From an uncultured Neglectibacter sp. (GTDB lineage Bacteria > Bacillota > Clostridia > Oscillospirales > Acutalibacteraceae), in the NCBI GenBank assembly GCA_904374805.1, contig CAJFEW010000017.1, forward strand, positions 1 through 32,591: DNA of 32,591 bases, given 5' to 3'. The notes beneath the pieces are model-generated. The model searched no databases. It was given only the letters and a program-made list of their open reading frames with translations, and was not told the origin of the DNA. This document shows positions 6,320 to 13,350 of the stretch, one piece after another. The stretch's first letter is position 1. Every line of letters begins with the position of its first letter. Made by a program: the position numbers and the translations under genes.

Positions 6320-9058
6320 TTGAAACAATTTTGGAGCAAATCGTTGGCCTGCCTGCTGTGCCTGGCGCTGCTGGCAGGGATGCTGCCTGTGGCGGCGCTG
6401 GCGGAGGATAATCCCCCGGCAAACGGCGAGGTCAGCCTGGCAGATGCGGCTACCGACACCCCTATAAAGATTAGTTCGGCAGAAAACCTTAAAAAGATAG
6501 GTACGGAACCCGGTTTTCCCATGGACGGCAGCTATGTTCTCACCGAGGACATAGACCTCAGGGGCGAGGAAAACCCGTGGAAGTCGATTGGAAAAGGCGG
6601 CAAATCCTTCACCGGCACCTTTGACGGAGATGGGCATACAATAAGCGGGCTGTATTTAAACTTCAGCAGCATCGGTGGAACAGACCCAGGCGCAGGCTTG
6701 TTCACATCTGTGGGTCAAGACGGCTCGGTAAAGAACCTGACTGTGGAAGGGAAAATCGACCCCACTGGACTTGAACGCTCCTCTATTGGCGGCGTCGTGG
6801 GAGTAAACAACGGCGGCACAATCAGCAGCTGTACCGGCAGCGTGGTCATCAACGGTAATGCCAATTTCTCTGTTGGCGGCGTCGTAGGAGCGAATAGCGG
6901 TGGCACAATCAGCAGCTGCACCGGCAGCGTGGTCATCAACGGTAATGCCAATTTCTCTGTTGGCGGCATCGTGGGGTCTAGCGAAAACGGCACCATCGAG
7001 AACTGCCACAACACCGGCAGTATCAACGTCACCTGTAGCAGTGCTGGTTCCATGACTGGCATTGGCGGCATCGTTGGACTGACAAACAACGGCACTGTAG
7101 AGAACTGCGAGAACACCGGCAATGTCACCGTAAAAGGTAACGCCGACGGCACCGGCGGTATTGTGGGGTATGCTTTGGGAGGCAGCAAGGTCAGCAACTG
7201 CCGCAACAGCGGCTCTATCGATGGAAATAAAAGCAAAACCGGCGGCATCGTGGGGGAAAACTACGGCGCTGTTCTTAAGTGCTACAACACCGGTGACGTC
7301 CGCAGCGACGGCACAACAGGCGGCATTGCAGGAAGAAATGTTAGTGAAAACAGCGGCTCCGGCAGCACCGTTGAGAACTGCTACAACATAGGTGACGTCA
7401 CAGGCGCCGTCAGCGGCAGCGGCGACGTTGGCGGCATCGTGGGGTATAACAACAACAGCGAGAACTTTGACTCTAAAATCAAGAATTGCTACAATACCGG
7501 CGCTGTCATCAGCGGAAACAGCAGCAACGTTGGGGGCGTTGTGGGACAAATTGAAACAGGCGATGTCAGCGACTGCTATTACCTCAGGCAAGAGGGGCTG
7601 CCTGGCATTGGCAGCGTCACCATTGAAACCGGTACAAAAGTTGAAAATATTATACAAAAAGCCGCCGAGCAGTTTGCTTCCGGCGAGGTGGCTTGGCTGC
7701 TGCAAAGCGGGCAGGCTGAGCCGGTTTGGGGGCAGCAAAACCTCGGAGATGCTGACAGTTTACCCGAACTGACCAGCAAAAAGGCTTACAGCGTCATACA
7801 GGTTACCTTTAAAATAAGCAAAGAAGATTCTCAGCCTTATACTGTGTACACCACCCCCGGCAGCACAGTGACCTTCCCCGCCGACCCCGAAGCGCCGGAA
7901 GGCAAGGCCTTTGCCGGCTGGTATAGCGACGATACAAAGTGCGAAAGCGGCGCAACATTCACGAAGGACACAACGCTGACCGCGAAGTTTAAAACAGCCT
8001 ATACGGTCACGGTAAACGGCAGCTATGCCGCCGGGACGGGCGCGGGCAGCTATCTTGCGGGTGCAAGCGTCACCGTCAGCGCCGGTGCGCGGCCGGGCTA
8101 CCGCTTCGCCGGCTGGACGGCGGAGGGCGTCACCCTCACCAACGCCAGCGCGGAGACGGTCACCTTTGTAATGCCGGCCAGCAATGTCACCCTGACGGCG
8201 TCGTGGGACTACATCGTCATCCCCAGCGACCCTACCTACCCGCCTACCATTGACGAGCCGGAAAACGGCACTGTGACCACCAGCCCCAGCCGCCCGGAGG
8301 AAGGGGATGTGGTGACCATCACCCCCAAGCCGGACGAGGGCTTTGAGGTGGATGAAATCCTGGTGAAAGACGAGGACGGCAAGGAGATTAAGGTCACCCA
8401 GAACCCGGACGGCACCTACACCTTCACCCAGCCCGACGGGAAAGTGACCATCACCGTGACCTTCCGCTGCGACGGCGGCGAGCTTTGCCCCGGCCACCAC
8501 CTGACGGACGTGCGCAAGGACGCCTGGTACCATGCCGCCGTGGACTATGTGGTAGAACAGGGCATCATGGAGGGCATGAGCGCTACAACCTTCTCTCCCA
8601 ACACAGAGGTGACCCGCGCCCAGGCGGTGCAGATTCTCTACAACCTGGAGGGCAAGCCGGACCTCTCCGACGAGAACCTGGGCTACCCCTACGAGGATGT
8701 GGACGCGCAAGCCTGGTACGGCGATGCGGTGTACTGGGCCAGGATCACCGGTGTAGCCATCGGCTACGGGGATGGGACTTTCCAGCCCGGCGATAACATC
8801 ACCCGCCAGGAGTTCGCTCAAATGCTCTACAACTACGCCAAGTATAAGGACTATGACTTGACTGCCCAGGGTGACCTTTCCCAGTTCCCGGACAGCGGCA
8901 GCGTAGCCGATTGGGCGGAAGCAGCCATGAGCTGGGCCAACGGCAACGAGCTGATTAACGGCCACGACAACGGCACCATCGACGCGGGAGGCACGGCTAT
9001 TCGCGCCCAGGCGGCAAGTATCTTGATGCGGTTCGACCAGAACCTGGTGAAAAATTGA
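6320..9058 (+). CDS. Secreted surface protein: GLUG repeats, InlB-like repeats and three SLH domains
   Basis: The product is 912 residues from a TTG start at 6320; AAAGGAGG stands seven bases before it and the signal peptide begins exactly there (basic start, hydrophobic core, 'ALA' cleavage near residue 28). Residues about 95-425 are GLUG-type repeats ('GGIVG' and 'NCYNTG' units), the beta-solenoid pattern of adhesins and peptidases. Residues about 490-630 are two InlB/Flg_new-type repeats ('FAGWYSDD', 'FAGWTAEG'), followed by a further beta domain to about 715. Three SLH domains end the protein (about 725-907; 'WYHAAVDYVVEQGIMEG', 'AWYGDAVYWARITGVAIGYG', 'WANGNELINGHDNG') and should bind pyruvylated secondary cell-wall polymer. 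It is ICE cargo and probably alters attachment or surface identity of the host. Confidence 0.9.
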   Translation: MKQFWSKSLACLLCLALLAGMLPVAALAEDNPPANGEVSLADAATDTPIKISSAENLKKIGTEPGFPMDGSYVLTEDIDLRGEENPWKSIGKGGKSFTGTFDGDGHTISGLYLNFSSIGGTDPGAGLFTSVGQDGSVKNLTVEGKIDPTGLERSSIGGVVGVNNGGTISSCTGSVVINGNANFSVGGVVGANSGGTISSCTGSVVINGNANFSVGGIVGSSENGTIENCHNTGSINVTCSSAGSMTGIGGIVGLTNNGTVENCENTGNVTVKGNADGTGGIVGYALGGSKVSNCRNSGSIDGNKSKTGGIVGENYGAVLKCYNTGDVRSDGTTGGIAGRNVSENSGSGSTVENCYNIGDVTGAVSGSGDVGGIVGYNNNSENFDSKIKNCYNTGAVISGNSSNVGGVVGQIETGDVSDCYYLRQEGLPGIGSVTIETGTKVENIIQKAAEQFASGEVAWLLQSGQAEPVWGQQNLGDADSLPELTSKKAYSVIQVTFKISKEDSQPYTVYTTPGSTVTFPADPEAPEGKAFAGWYSDDTKCESGATFTKDTTLTAKFKTAYTVTVNGSYAAGTGAGSYLAGASVTVSAGARPGYRFAGWTAEGVTLTNASAETVTFVMPASNVTLTASWDYIVIPSDPTYPPTIDEPENGTVTTSPSRPEEGDVVTITPKPDEGFEVDEILVKDEDGKEIKVTQNPDGTYTFTQPDGKVTITVTFRCDGGELCPGHHLTDVRKDAWYHAAVDYVVEQGIMEGMSATTFSPNTEVTRAQAVQILYNLEGKPDLSDENLGYPYEDVDAQAWYGDAVYWARITGVAIGYGDGTFQPGDNITRQEFAQMLYNYAKYKDYDLTAQGDLSQFPDSGSVADWAEAAMSWANGNELINGHDNGTIDAGGTAIRAQAASILMRFDQNLVKN
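6788..6961 (+). repeat. Two 87-bp tandem repeats in the GLUG region
   Basis: Units at 6788-6874 and 6875-6961 are nearly identical (29 residues each, differing at a handful of bases). This indicates recent duplication and likely copy-number variation. Confidence 0.9.
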
Positions 9059-9071
9059 ATTTTTATGCGGA

Positions 9072-9095
9072 GGCCGGGAGCAATCCCGGCCTTTT
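9072..9095 (+). terminator. Terminator of the surface-protein gene
   Basis: Arms GGCCGGGA/TCCCGGCC with a GCAA tetraloop are followed by TTTT, 14 bases after the stop codon. Confidence 0.85.
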
Positions 9096-9123
9096 GCGTA
9101 AGCGTCAAATGAGAGGAAAGAAC

Positions 9124-9149
9124 GAGCCGCACACTGCTGTGTGCGGCTC
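9124..9149. repeat. Perfect 11-bp-arm hairpin at the right end of the cargo
   Basis: GAGCCGCACAC and its complement enclose TGCT, ending four bases before the right 19-bp repeat. It has only a weak T tail on the minus strand, so it may be a terminator or a recombination end. Confidence 0.7.
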
Positions 9150-9152
9150 CAG

Positions 9153-9171
9153 CCTGGCGGGGTGCTCTTTT
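9153..9171. repeat. Right copy of the 19-bp direct repeat bounding the cargo segment
   Basis: Identical over 19 bases, in the same orientation, to 3885-3903. It lies in the 3' untranslated part of the 55-residue gene, where the left copy would complete a terminator. Confidence 0.9.
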
Positions 9172-9176
9172 CCTCA

Positions 9177-9344
9177 TTATGTACGCAGCTTCTTTTCCGA
9201 CTTTTTGATGAGGTGTAGGAACACTTCGTCCACCAGGTAGGTGTCCCGCCCCTCTTCCAGCCATTTGTTCCGTAATTCATTGAGGCCGTGAAGCAGGACG
9301 TTGGCTTCGGTAGGGGTAAGGTTTAGGCGGATGGTTTGTTTCAT
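9177..9344 (-). CDS. 55-residue ICE protein of unknown function
   Basis: The gene starts at ATG 9344 behind GAGGAGG and has a near-consensus promoter 30 bases further up. The product opens 'MKQTIRLNLTPTEANVLLHG' and continues with charged helices to 'LIKKSEKKLRT'. The pattern resembles short helical proteins that recur in Clostridia ICEs and phages; I cannot name a function. Downstream on the same strand comes the right 19-bp repeat. If the cargo were removed, this gene would be followed directly by an intact terminator and then parA. Confidence 0.7.
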   Translation of the reverse strand: MKQTIRLNLTPTEANVLLHGLNELRNKWLEEGRDTYLVDEVFLHLIKKSEKKLRT

Positions 9345-9373
9345 GGGGTGGCCTCCTCTCTTTTGATGGTTTC

Positions 9374-9403
9374 ATTATAGAGAAAAAGACGGATTTTTGC
9401 CAA
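9374..9403 (-). promoter_or_regulatory. Promoter of the 55-residue gene
   Basis: TTGGCA (9403-9398), an 18-base spacer and TATAAT (9379-9374) on the minus strand, about 30 bases before the start codon. Confidence 0.75.
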
Positions 9404-9560
9404 TGTGCGAATCGATGAGGCCAATTTTACCATTTTTGCAACATTGCCGATGGCTGCAAACCGCATAAAACCTGAGTTTTTCCAGGCCCCTTATGGTTCT
9501 TACTTTCTTTAGGACTTCCTACCTTAAGGGCGGCAAGGTCGGCTATCTACATACAGCAAA

Positions 9561-9590
9561 CGGCGATACTCCTGCTCTGGAATATCGCCG
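9561..9590. repeat. Inverted repeat near the ICE end
   Basis: CGGCGATA at 9561-9568 is mirrored by TATCGCCG at 9583-9590 across 14 bases. It lies between the last ICE gene and the attachment junction and could be an integrase or excisionase site. The surrounding 9404-9621 holds no gene I can support. Confidence 0.4.
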
Positions 9591-9621
9591 CTTATGTTCT
9601 CCTATATCGAAACTTGTCACA

Positions 9622-9753
9622 TCAAGGTTCTTTCGAAAATGGTGTAGTAGTGGTGTAGTAAGCGCCTTTTCGCTTCGTGAAACCCTTGATTTTACTGGCT
9701 TTTCCGGGATTTTTAAGGATACTGCCGTGGCACACGAAAAGTATTTTTATCAT
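9622..9753 (-). pseudogene. 5' end of a low-molecular-weight protein tyrosine phosphatase fused to ICE sequence (attachment junction)
   Basis: A 43-codon frame starts at ATG 9753 behind AAAGGAG. Its first twelve residues, MIKILFVCHGSI, match the start and P-loop entry of LMW tyrosine phosphatases (VCxGNxCRS). From there the sequence diverges: 'LKNPGKASKIKGF', then 'YYTTTTPFSKEP' and a stop, with no catalytic Arg, no Asp and none of the remaining fold of about 140 residues. The simplest reading is that the ICE integrated within the P-loop codons and supplied the tail. I recall similar chimeric short proteins at ICE ends in other Clostridia. The remaining phosphatase codons should lie at the far end of the ICE. 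The direct repeat GGTGTAGTA (9641-9649, 9652-9660) encodes the threonine run. Confidence 0.65.
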
Positions 9754-9936
9754 GAGTTTAAAGCTCCTTTGCTTCTTCTAGTTTTTCTCGGAGAATACAT
9801 TTATCCGGTTGTCGTACGCCGAGCTGTTTTATTCTAAGGACCCTCCATTCCAAACCCCGGGCTATACCTTCATCTTTCTCCCCGTTCCCGGAAAAATATT
9901 GCTGCAGAGAACACAGAGGCTGCTATTTCGCAGAAA

Positions 9937-9968
9937 ACACTCCCAAGGGATTCTCCCTTTGAGAGTGT
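9937..9968 (-). terminator. Terminator of the PAP2 gene
   Basis: Arms around ACACTC/GAGTGT (9937-9942, 9963-9968) with further pairing inside are followed by TGTTTTC on the minus strand, 50 bases past the PAP2 stop. The rest of 9754-10015 shows no gene. Confidence 0.55.
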
Positions 9969-10015
9969 CTCATTGCGTGCTGGAACGGAGTCTCTTGCAG
10001 GCTTTCATCCCATTC

Positions 10016-10687
10016 TTATCGAATTCGATCTCTCCTTCGGGGCTGCACTCTTTGAAACGGAAGAAGAGCGCCCCTCAAATATACCAGGAAAAATACGCAC
10101 CCATACAGGACAATGCCAAAGATCACATCCACCACAGAATGCTGCTTCAGGAATACAGTGGACAAGATAATGAAAATTGCCAAAATCCAAGAAGCCTTTT
10201 GCAGAAGCCAATGCTTATGCAGTGCCTCGGAACGGTCGATGGCCACCGCTACGGCCAGGGAATTGAACACATGGATGCTGGGAAGAATATTTGTAGACGT
10301 ATCCACACGATACAAGGCGCGCACCAATTGCACAAAGAAGTTTCCATCCGCAGGCAGTTCTGGACGAAGATTGTGTCCGTTTGGGTAAAGCCAGGACACC
10401 ACAAGGAACAGGGTCATTCCAATTCCCAAACTGATGGTAAGCTGCCAATACTCCCGCATATTCTTCTGCACACACAAGAAGTAGATCCACGCGGCGCCTA
10501 CATATACAAACCAAAGCAAATAGGGAACAACAAAATATTCACAAAACGGGATGGCGTCGTCGAGCCGTGTGTGAACCATGTGCCAATGATCCACCTTTCT
10601 CGTCTCGAGAAACTCAAAAGCCAACAAGTAGCAAATCACATAGCCGATGACCAGACCGCTATGCCTTCTCTCGAAAAATTGCTTCAT
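10016..10687 (-). CDS. PAP2-superfamily membrane phosphatase
   Basis: This 223-residue integral membrane protein has about six hydrophobic segments. The PAP2 signature is present in divergent, inositolphosphotransferase-like form: 'NLRPELP' (Arg108-Pro109), 'LPSIHV' (His139 in place of PSGH) and 'LKQHSVVD' (His183, Asp187). These would form the acid phosphatase/transferase site acting on a lipid phosphate at the membrane, such as phosphatidic acid or undecaprenyl pyrophosphate; the substrate cannot be told from sequence. It stands alone between the ICE junction and the nitroreductase, with its own terminator. AAGGAG lies 11 bases before the ATG, slightly far. The C-terminus is Arg-rich. Confidence 0.85.
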   Translation of the reverse strand: MKQFFERRHSGLVIGYVICYLLAFEFLETRKVDHWHMVHTRLDDAIPFCEYFVVPYLLWFVYVGAAWIYFLCVQKNMREYWQLTISLGIGMTLFLVVSWLYPNGHNLRPELPADGNFFVQLVRALYRVDTSTNILPSIHVFNSLAVAVAIDRSEALHKHWLLQKASWILAIFIILSTVFLKQHSVVDVIFGIVLYGCVFFLVYLRGALLPFQRVQPRRRDRIR

Positions 10688-10934
10688 AGGGCCTTATGCT
10701 CCTTCTTTTGTCACCCAGTCGAGTTATACTCTCAAAAACCGCTTCCCCTACAACCAAGTGGGAACCTTGGAAGCTTCTCCCGCAGGATGTCCGCACAGAA
10801 AACGTGTGGTTAACATGTGAGAAGCATTATAGCACACCATTTCAATTTTTTCTAGACCTTTTGAACAGAAACTCTCTTGTCCTCTCTTCGCGTCCCTGCA
10901 CAAAAGCTGTAGAAAACTCCACACGAAAAGAGCT

Positions 10935-11618
10935 TCAGTTTTTCCAGGAGAAATTCTCTTTTCCTGCGCCTACCTCAAAGTGGTACTTGACGATGCCCAA
11001 ATCCACCTTTGTGTAAAAACCTCCCAAGGATTTGGCCGACACCGTGCTGCCTTGGAGAGAGAGAAGGAATTTCTGCTGATTCATCGCCGTAGGGGCAAGC
11101 TGGGCCGCTTCCATCCCCTTGCGGAACCAATCCGGCATAGAGCCTTCCACCTGGCAGAGCTTTTCCAGGGGTTTGCTTTTGTGGGCAATCCCCTGGGTGG
11201 TCCCCTTGCCCAGGGCAAGAACGCACACCAGCTTTTCCCCCGGCGCGATGGTGCAGCGGTTCTTCGCCGCCCCTTTGCCAAAGGTCAATGCTACCCAGCA
11301 GGTGTTCAGACCCAGCGTCTGCGCAAACAAAGCCAACCGTTCTCCATAATAGCCCAGCTTCTCTTCTAAATCAGCACTCTTTTTCCCAATTAGGGCAATG
11401 TAATTTTGCACCCCGGAAAATTTGCCATAATGGGCCATCAAGCTGTCAAAGGCCTTGGGCTCCCCTGCCACCAGCTGCATGTGCAGACCCCCCTCTCGAT
11501 TGCATCTCTCTATTTCCTGCTGCAAAGCAGCGGCAGCATCCGGACGAAGGGGAATCCCCTTATAACTGCGCACAGAATGGCGGTTTTGCATGGCTTCTAA
11601 AATCGTCACAATGTTCAT
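10935..11618 (-). CDS. Nitroreductase-family flavoprotein
   Basis: The product is 227 residues from ATG 11618, whose ATGA overlaps the stop of the arsR gene, so translation is coupled; AGAAAGG directly abuts the ATG. The N-terminus 'ILEAMQNRHSVRSYKGIPL' is the FMN-phosphate-binding signature (RxSxR) of the nitroreductase fold. 'GERLALFAQTLGLNTCWV' and 'APTAMNQQKFLLSL' are the other conserved stretches. This is the TM1586-like two-lobe type rather than classical NfsB. It probably reduces a quinone, nitro or similar electrophilic compound using NAD(P)H. Control by the co-transcribed ArsR protein suggests induction by a toxic ligand or by redox state. Confidence 0.85.
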   Translation of the reverse strand: MNIVTILEAMQNRHSVRSYKGIPLRPDAAAALQQEIERCNREGGLHMQLVAGEPKAFDSLMAHYGKFSGVQNYIALIGKKSADLEEKLGYYGERLALFAQTLGLNTCWVALTFGKGAAKNRCTIAPGEKLVCVLALGKGTTQGIAHKSKPLEKLCQVEGSMPDWFRKGMEAAQLAPTAMNQQKFLLSLQGSTVSAKSLGGFYTKVDLGIVKYHFEVGAGKENFSWKN

Positions 11619-11986
11619 CCTTTCTGTTGTAAATTGGGATAATGGGCTCGGGCGGCATCCTGCGCCACTTGGCAAACATGATCTACCAAAACTTTGATCT
11701 CTCCCCATTTTCCCAGATTAGCGTCCACATAGTAATAATTCATGGTCCCCTGGCGGTGTACATTGACCAACCCGGCATCTTTTAGGATGCGCAAGTGGTG
11801 AGACACTGCCGGGCGAGAAAGGTGGGTTCGTCTGGTGATTTCCGGCACCCGCATTCCAACGGTTTCATATTCCAGCAGAGCGATAAAAATCTGCTGACGG
11901 GTTTCGTCTCCCAGAGCTACAAAAAAACTTTGCAATTCTTTAAACTCCTCCGCCAGAGATTGGCGCTGTGCCCTGCAAGCATCCAT
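11615..11986 (-). CDS. ArsR-family winged-helix repressor
   Basis: The product is 123 residues and starts at an ATG behind GGGAGGAGGAG. The winged helix is plain: 'FFVALGDETRQQIFIALLEY', 'VPEITRRTHLSRPAVSHHLR', 'ILKDAGLVNVHRQGTMNYYY'. There is no CxC metal box in the recognition helix. A single Cys sits near the C-terminus ('DHVCQVAQDAARAH') next to His residues, so sensing by metal or thiol is possible but not shown. It is the first gene of a two-gene operon with the nitroreductase, and a 24-bp near-palindrome overlaps its -10 box, consistent with autorepression. Confidence 0.9.
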   Translation of the reverse strand: MDACRAQRQSLAEEFKELQSFFVALGDETRQQIFIALLEYETVGMRVPEITRRTHLSRPAVSHHLRILKDAGLVNVHRQGTMNYYYVDANLGKWGEIKVLVDHVCQVAQDAARAHYPNLQQKG

Positions 11987-12013
11987 CGCTCCTCCTCCCT
12001 TCGCAAATACACC

Positions 12014-12040
12014 AATGGTTTAAACGCTTGAACCATTATA
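12014..12040 (-). promoter_or_regulatory. -10 box and palindromic operator of the arsR operon
   Basis: TATAAT on the minus strand (12040-12035) is overlapped by a 24-bp near-palindrome at 12014-12037. The arms AATGGTT/AACCATT are perfect, with two mismatched pairs nearer the centre. This is the size and position typical for an ArsR-family dimer site. Confidence 0.75.
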
Positions 12041-12108
12041 GCACAACTTCCCCCTTTTGTGTGCATTGGGAAAGAAAATAGAGACGATCAAGCGTGGAAA
12101 AGTCACGC

Positions 12109-12807
12109 TTACCTAGTAGAACAACCGCAGCGGTCTTCCCTGGTTTCAGAAGAACACAGCTTTTCTAAGGCGGATGAATCCAGCACCTGCACCCTCCCTC
12201 GGGAAGTGGCGACAATCCCTCTGCGGCGAAGTTCAGAAAGTCCCCGGGTAAGCTGCACCCGGCTGATTCCTAAAATCTCCGCCAGTTCGTCCTGGGTCAT
12301 GTCCACTTTTAAGGCAGGGACGGCGCTTTGCTGGGACGCCAGCAGATACAGCAGATTGCTCAGCTTCACCAAGGAAGGATTGTACTCTTGGTGAATGGTT
12401 TCGAACAGGAACAAATTGACATAGGAGGCATACCAATCCACCACCTGCTCCCCCAGGGCTGGATTCGCCTGGAACATCTCCCGAAACTGGGCAACGGAGA
12501 ATTCCAGCACACGCATGGGGGAAAGCGCTACTGTCACCAAAGAAAGCTCGATTTTAAAATCTTGCCGGTGGTATCCAGGGAAGACGGTTCCCGCCCCATG
12601 AAAACTGATGATCTTCCGTCGGCCTCGCTCATGATCGGCATAGTGCATCTCCAGTCCGGAAAGGATATAGTGGATTTTTTCGTAAGGTTGCCCCGGCTTC
12701 CACAGCAATTCTCCCTTTTGCACGGTGCGCATAACATGGGGCTGTGCTGCAAAGAAGTCTTGAAAAGCCGAAAAATCTCCCGCAAAATAGTAGCGCGGCG
12801 TCAGCAA
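12109..12807 (-). CDS. Crp/Fnr-family transcriptional regulator
   Basis: The product is 232 residues from a TTG start at 12807 (GGGAGGG eight bases before). Residues about 20-120 are the cyclic-nucleotide-binding-like barrel ('VQKGELLWKPGQPYEKIHYI', 'GAGTVFPGYH'), a long dimer helix follows, then a Crp-type winged helix ('MTQDELAEILGISRVQLTRG', 'RRGIVATSRGRVQVLD'). The phosphate-binding Arg-Ser of true cAMP receptors and the N-terminal Cys cluster of Fnr are not evident. The C-terminal tail contains three Cys ('LEKLCSS' and 'RCGC'), unusual for the family. Its targets are unknown. It is transcribed toward the arsR operon but has its own promoter. Confidence 0.85.
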   Translation of the reverse strand: MLTPRYYFAGDFSAFQDFFAAQPHVMRTVQKGELLWKPGQPYEKIHYILSGLEMHYADHERGRRKIISFHGAGTVFPGYHRQDFKIELSLVTVALSPMRVLEFSVAQFREMFQANPALGEQVVDWYASYVNLFLFETIHQEYNPSLVKLSNLLYLLASQQSAVPALKVDMTQDELAEILGISRVQLTRGLSELRRRGIVATSRGRVQVLDSSALEKLCSSETREDRCGCSTR

Positions 12808-12846
12808 AAGATTTCCCTCCCCACTGCCTGTGTATTGCTTTTTTCT

Positions 12847-12875
12847 ATTCTACCACAGGGGCGTTTCCCCTGCAA
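12847..12875 (-). promoter_or_regulatory. Promoter of the Crp/Fnr-family gene
   Basis: TTGCAG (12875-12870), a 17-base spacer and TAGAAT (12852-12847) on the minus strand. The spacer contains the inverted repeat AGGGG/CCCCT, a candidate operator. From 12876 to 13165 nothing further is recognisable. Confidence 0.65.
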
Positions 12876-13165
12876 TTGTCCCCAGGAACCTGAAGCGACG
12901 CGGCCTCTGGATAGCCCGGCAAAAGGCAACAGCGCAGACCTCCACGAAATAGAGGCCCACGCTGCAACCACACACGCACATTGGTTTTTACTACACGCCG
13001 GAGCTACACGAGTCTCCTTTGCCGCTGTACGCCGGTCAATCTCTGGAAGGGATTTCCCACCAGGGGGCTGTACTCCGGAAAAAACGCTGCCTTTCCAATA
13101 ATACCCCAAGAATATCTCTGTACTGGCTTAGGGGCAGTTGGAAAGGGTCCCCTCTCAAAAAAGCC

Positions 13166-13194
13166 TTGACAAAACCGACGATTTGTGGTATAAG
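13166..13194 (+). promoter_or_regulatory. Promoter of the riboswitch-FAD dehydrogenase unit
   Basis: TTGACA (13166-13171), a 17-base spacer and TATAAG (13189-13194), placed just ahead of the riboswitch aptamer. Confidence 0.85.
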
Positions 13195-13209
13195 GTTTAC
13201 TTGGCAAAT

Positions 13210-13316
13210 GTGTTATATAGGTTCCCGACTTGGGGGAACGTTTCTACCGGCCGCCTGAAGGCCGACTATAACGCGCCGCATCAGGCGGGCGTATAGCCGG
13301 ATTGGGCGGCTTTTTT
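13210..13316 (+). promoter_or_regulatory. Purine riboswitch, guanine type, with downstream terminator
   Basis: The aptamer occupies 13210-13274. P1 is GTGTTA/TAACGC. P2 is GTTCCC/GGGAAC with the seven-base loop GACTTGG. The conserved junction is TTTCTACC at 13241-13248. P3 is GGCC/GGCC with loop GCCTGAA, and the closing junction is GACTAT. The GG of loop 2 can pair with the CC of loop 3, as in known structures. The specificity base in GACTAT is C (13266), which in characterised examples selects guanine or hypoxanthine; U would select adenine. A terminator (AGCCG/CGGCT at 13295-13311, then T) follows, so ligand binding should switch the downstream gene off. Confidence 0.9.
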
Positions 13317-13350
13317 GTGCATACTACCAGGAAGAAAGGTGGATTATTTT

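Larger units (their letters stand above)
1..9720. mobile_element. Right-hand part of an integrative and conjugative element (ICE)
   Basis: This stretch carries the set of genes typical of Clostridia ICEs: parA, parB, a DUF7007-like protein, the start of a giant helicase/methylase-like protein, a TnpV homologue and small accessory proteins. It ends where an ICE-derived tail replaces most of a low-molecular-weight tyrosine phosphatase gene (9622-9753). No integrase, relaxase or type IV secretion gene lies in the window, so these must be further left if the element is complete. The right boundary near 9720 is inferred from where phosphatase-like codons stop resembling the family, so it is good to perhaps 20 bp. 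Confidence 0.75.

Noticed and set aside
6788-6961. Possible non-coding repeat array
   Set aside because: The 87-bp units are in-frame protein repeats of the GLUG region.
6656-9280. Long minus-strand open frames opposite the SLH surface protein (about 360 and 506 codons)
   Set aside because: They are shadows of a GC-rich, repeat-bearing gene. The plus strand has the signal peptide, ribosome site and recognisable domains.
9809-10813. 334-codon plus-strand frame over the PAP2 gene
   Set aside because: No ribosome site and no family resemblance; the opposite strand encodes an intact membrane phosphatase with its motifs.
13210-13274. Adenine-type reading of the purine riboswitch
   Set aside because: The discriminating base in the 3' junction is C (GACTAT), as in guanine aptamers, not U.
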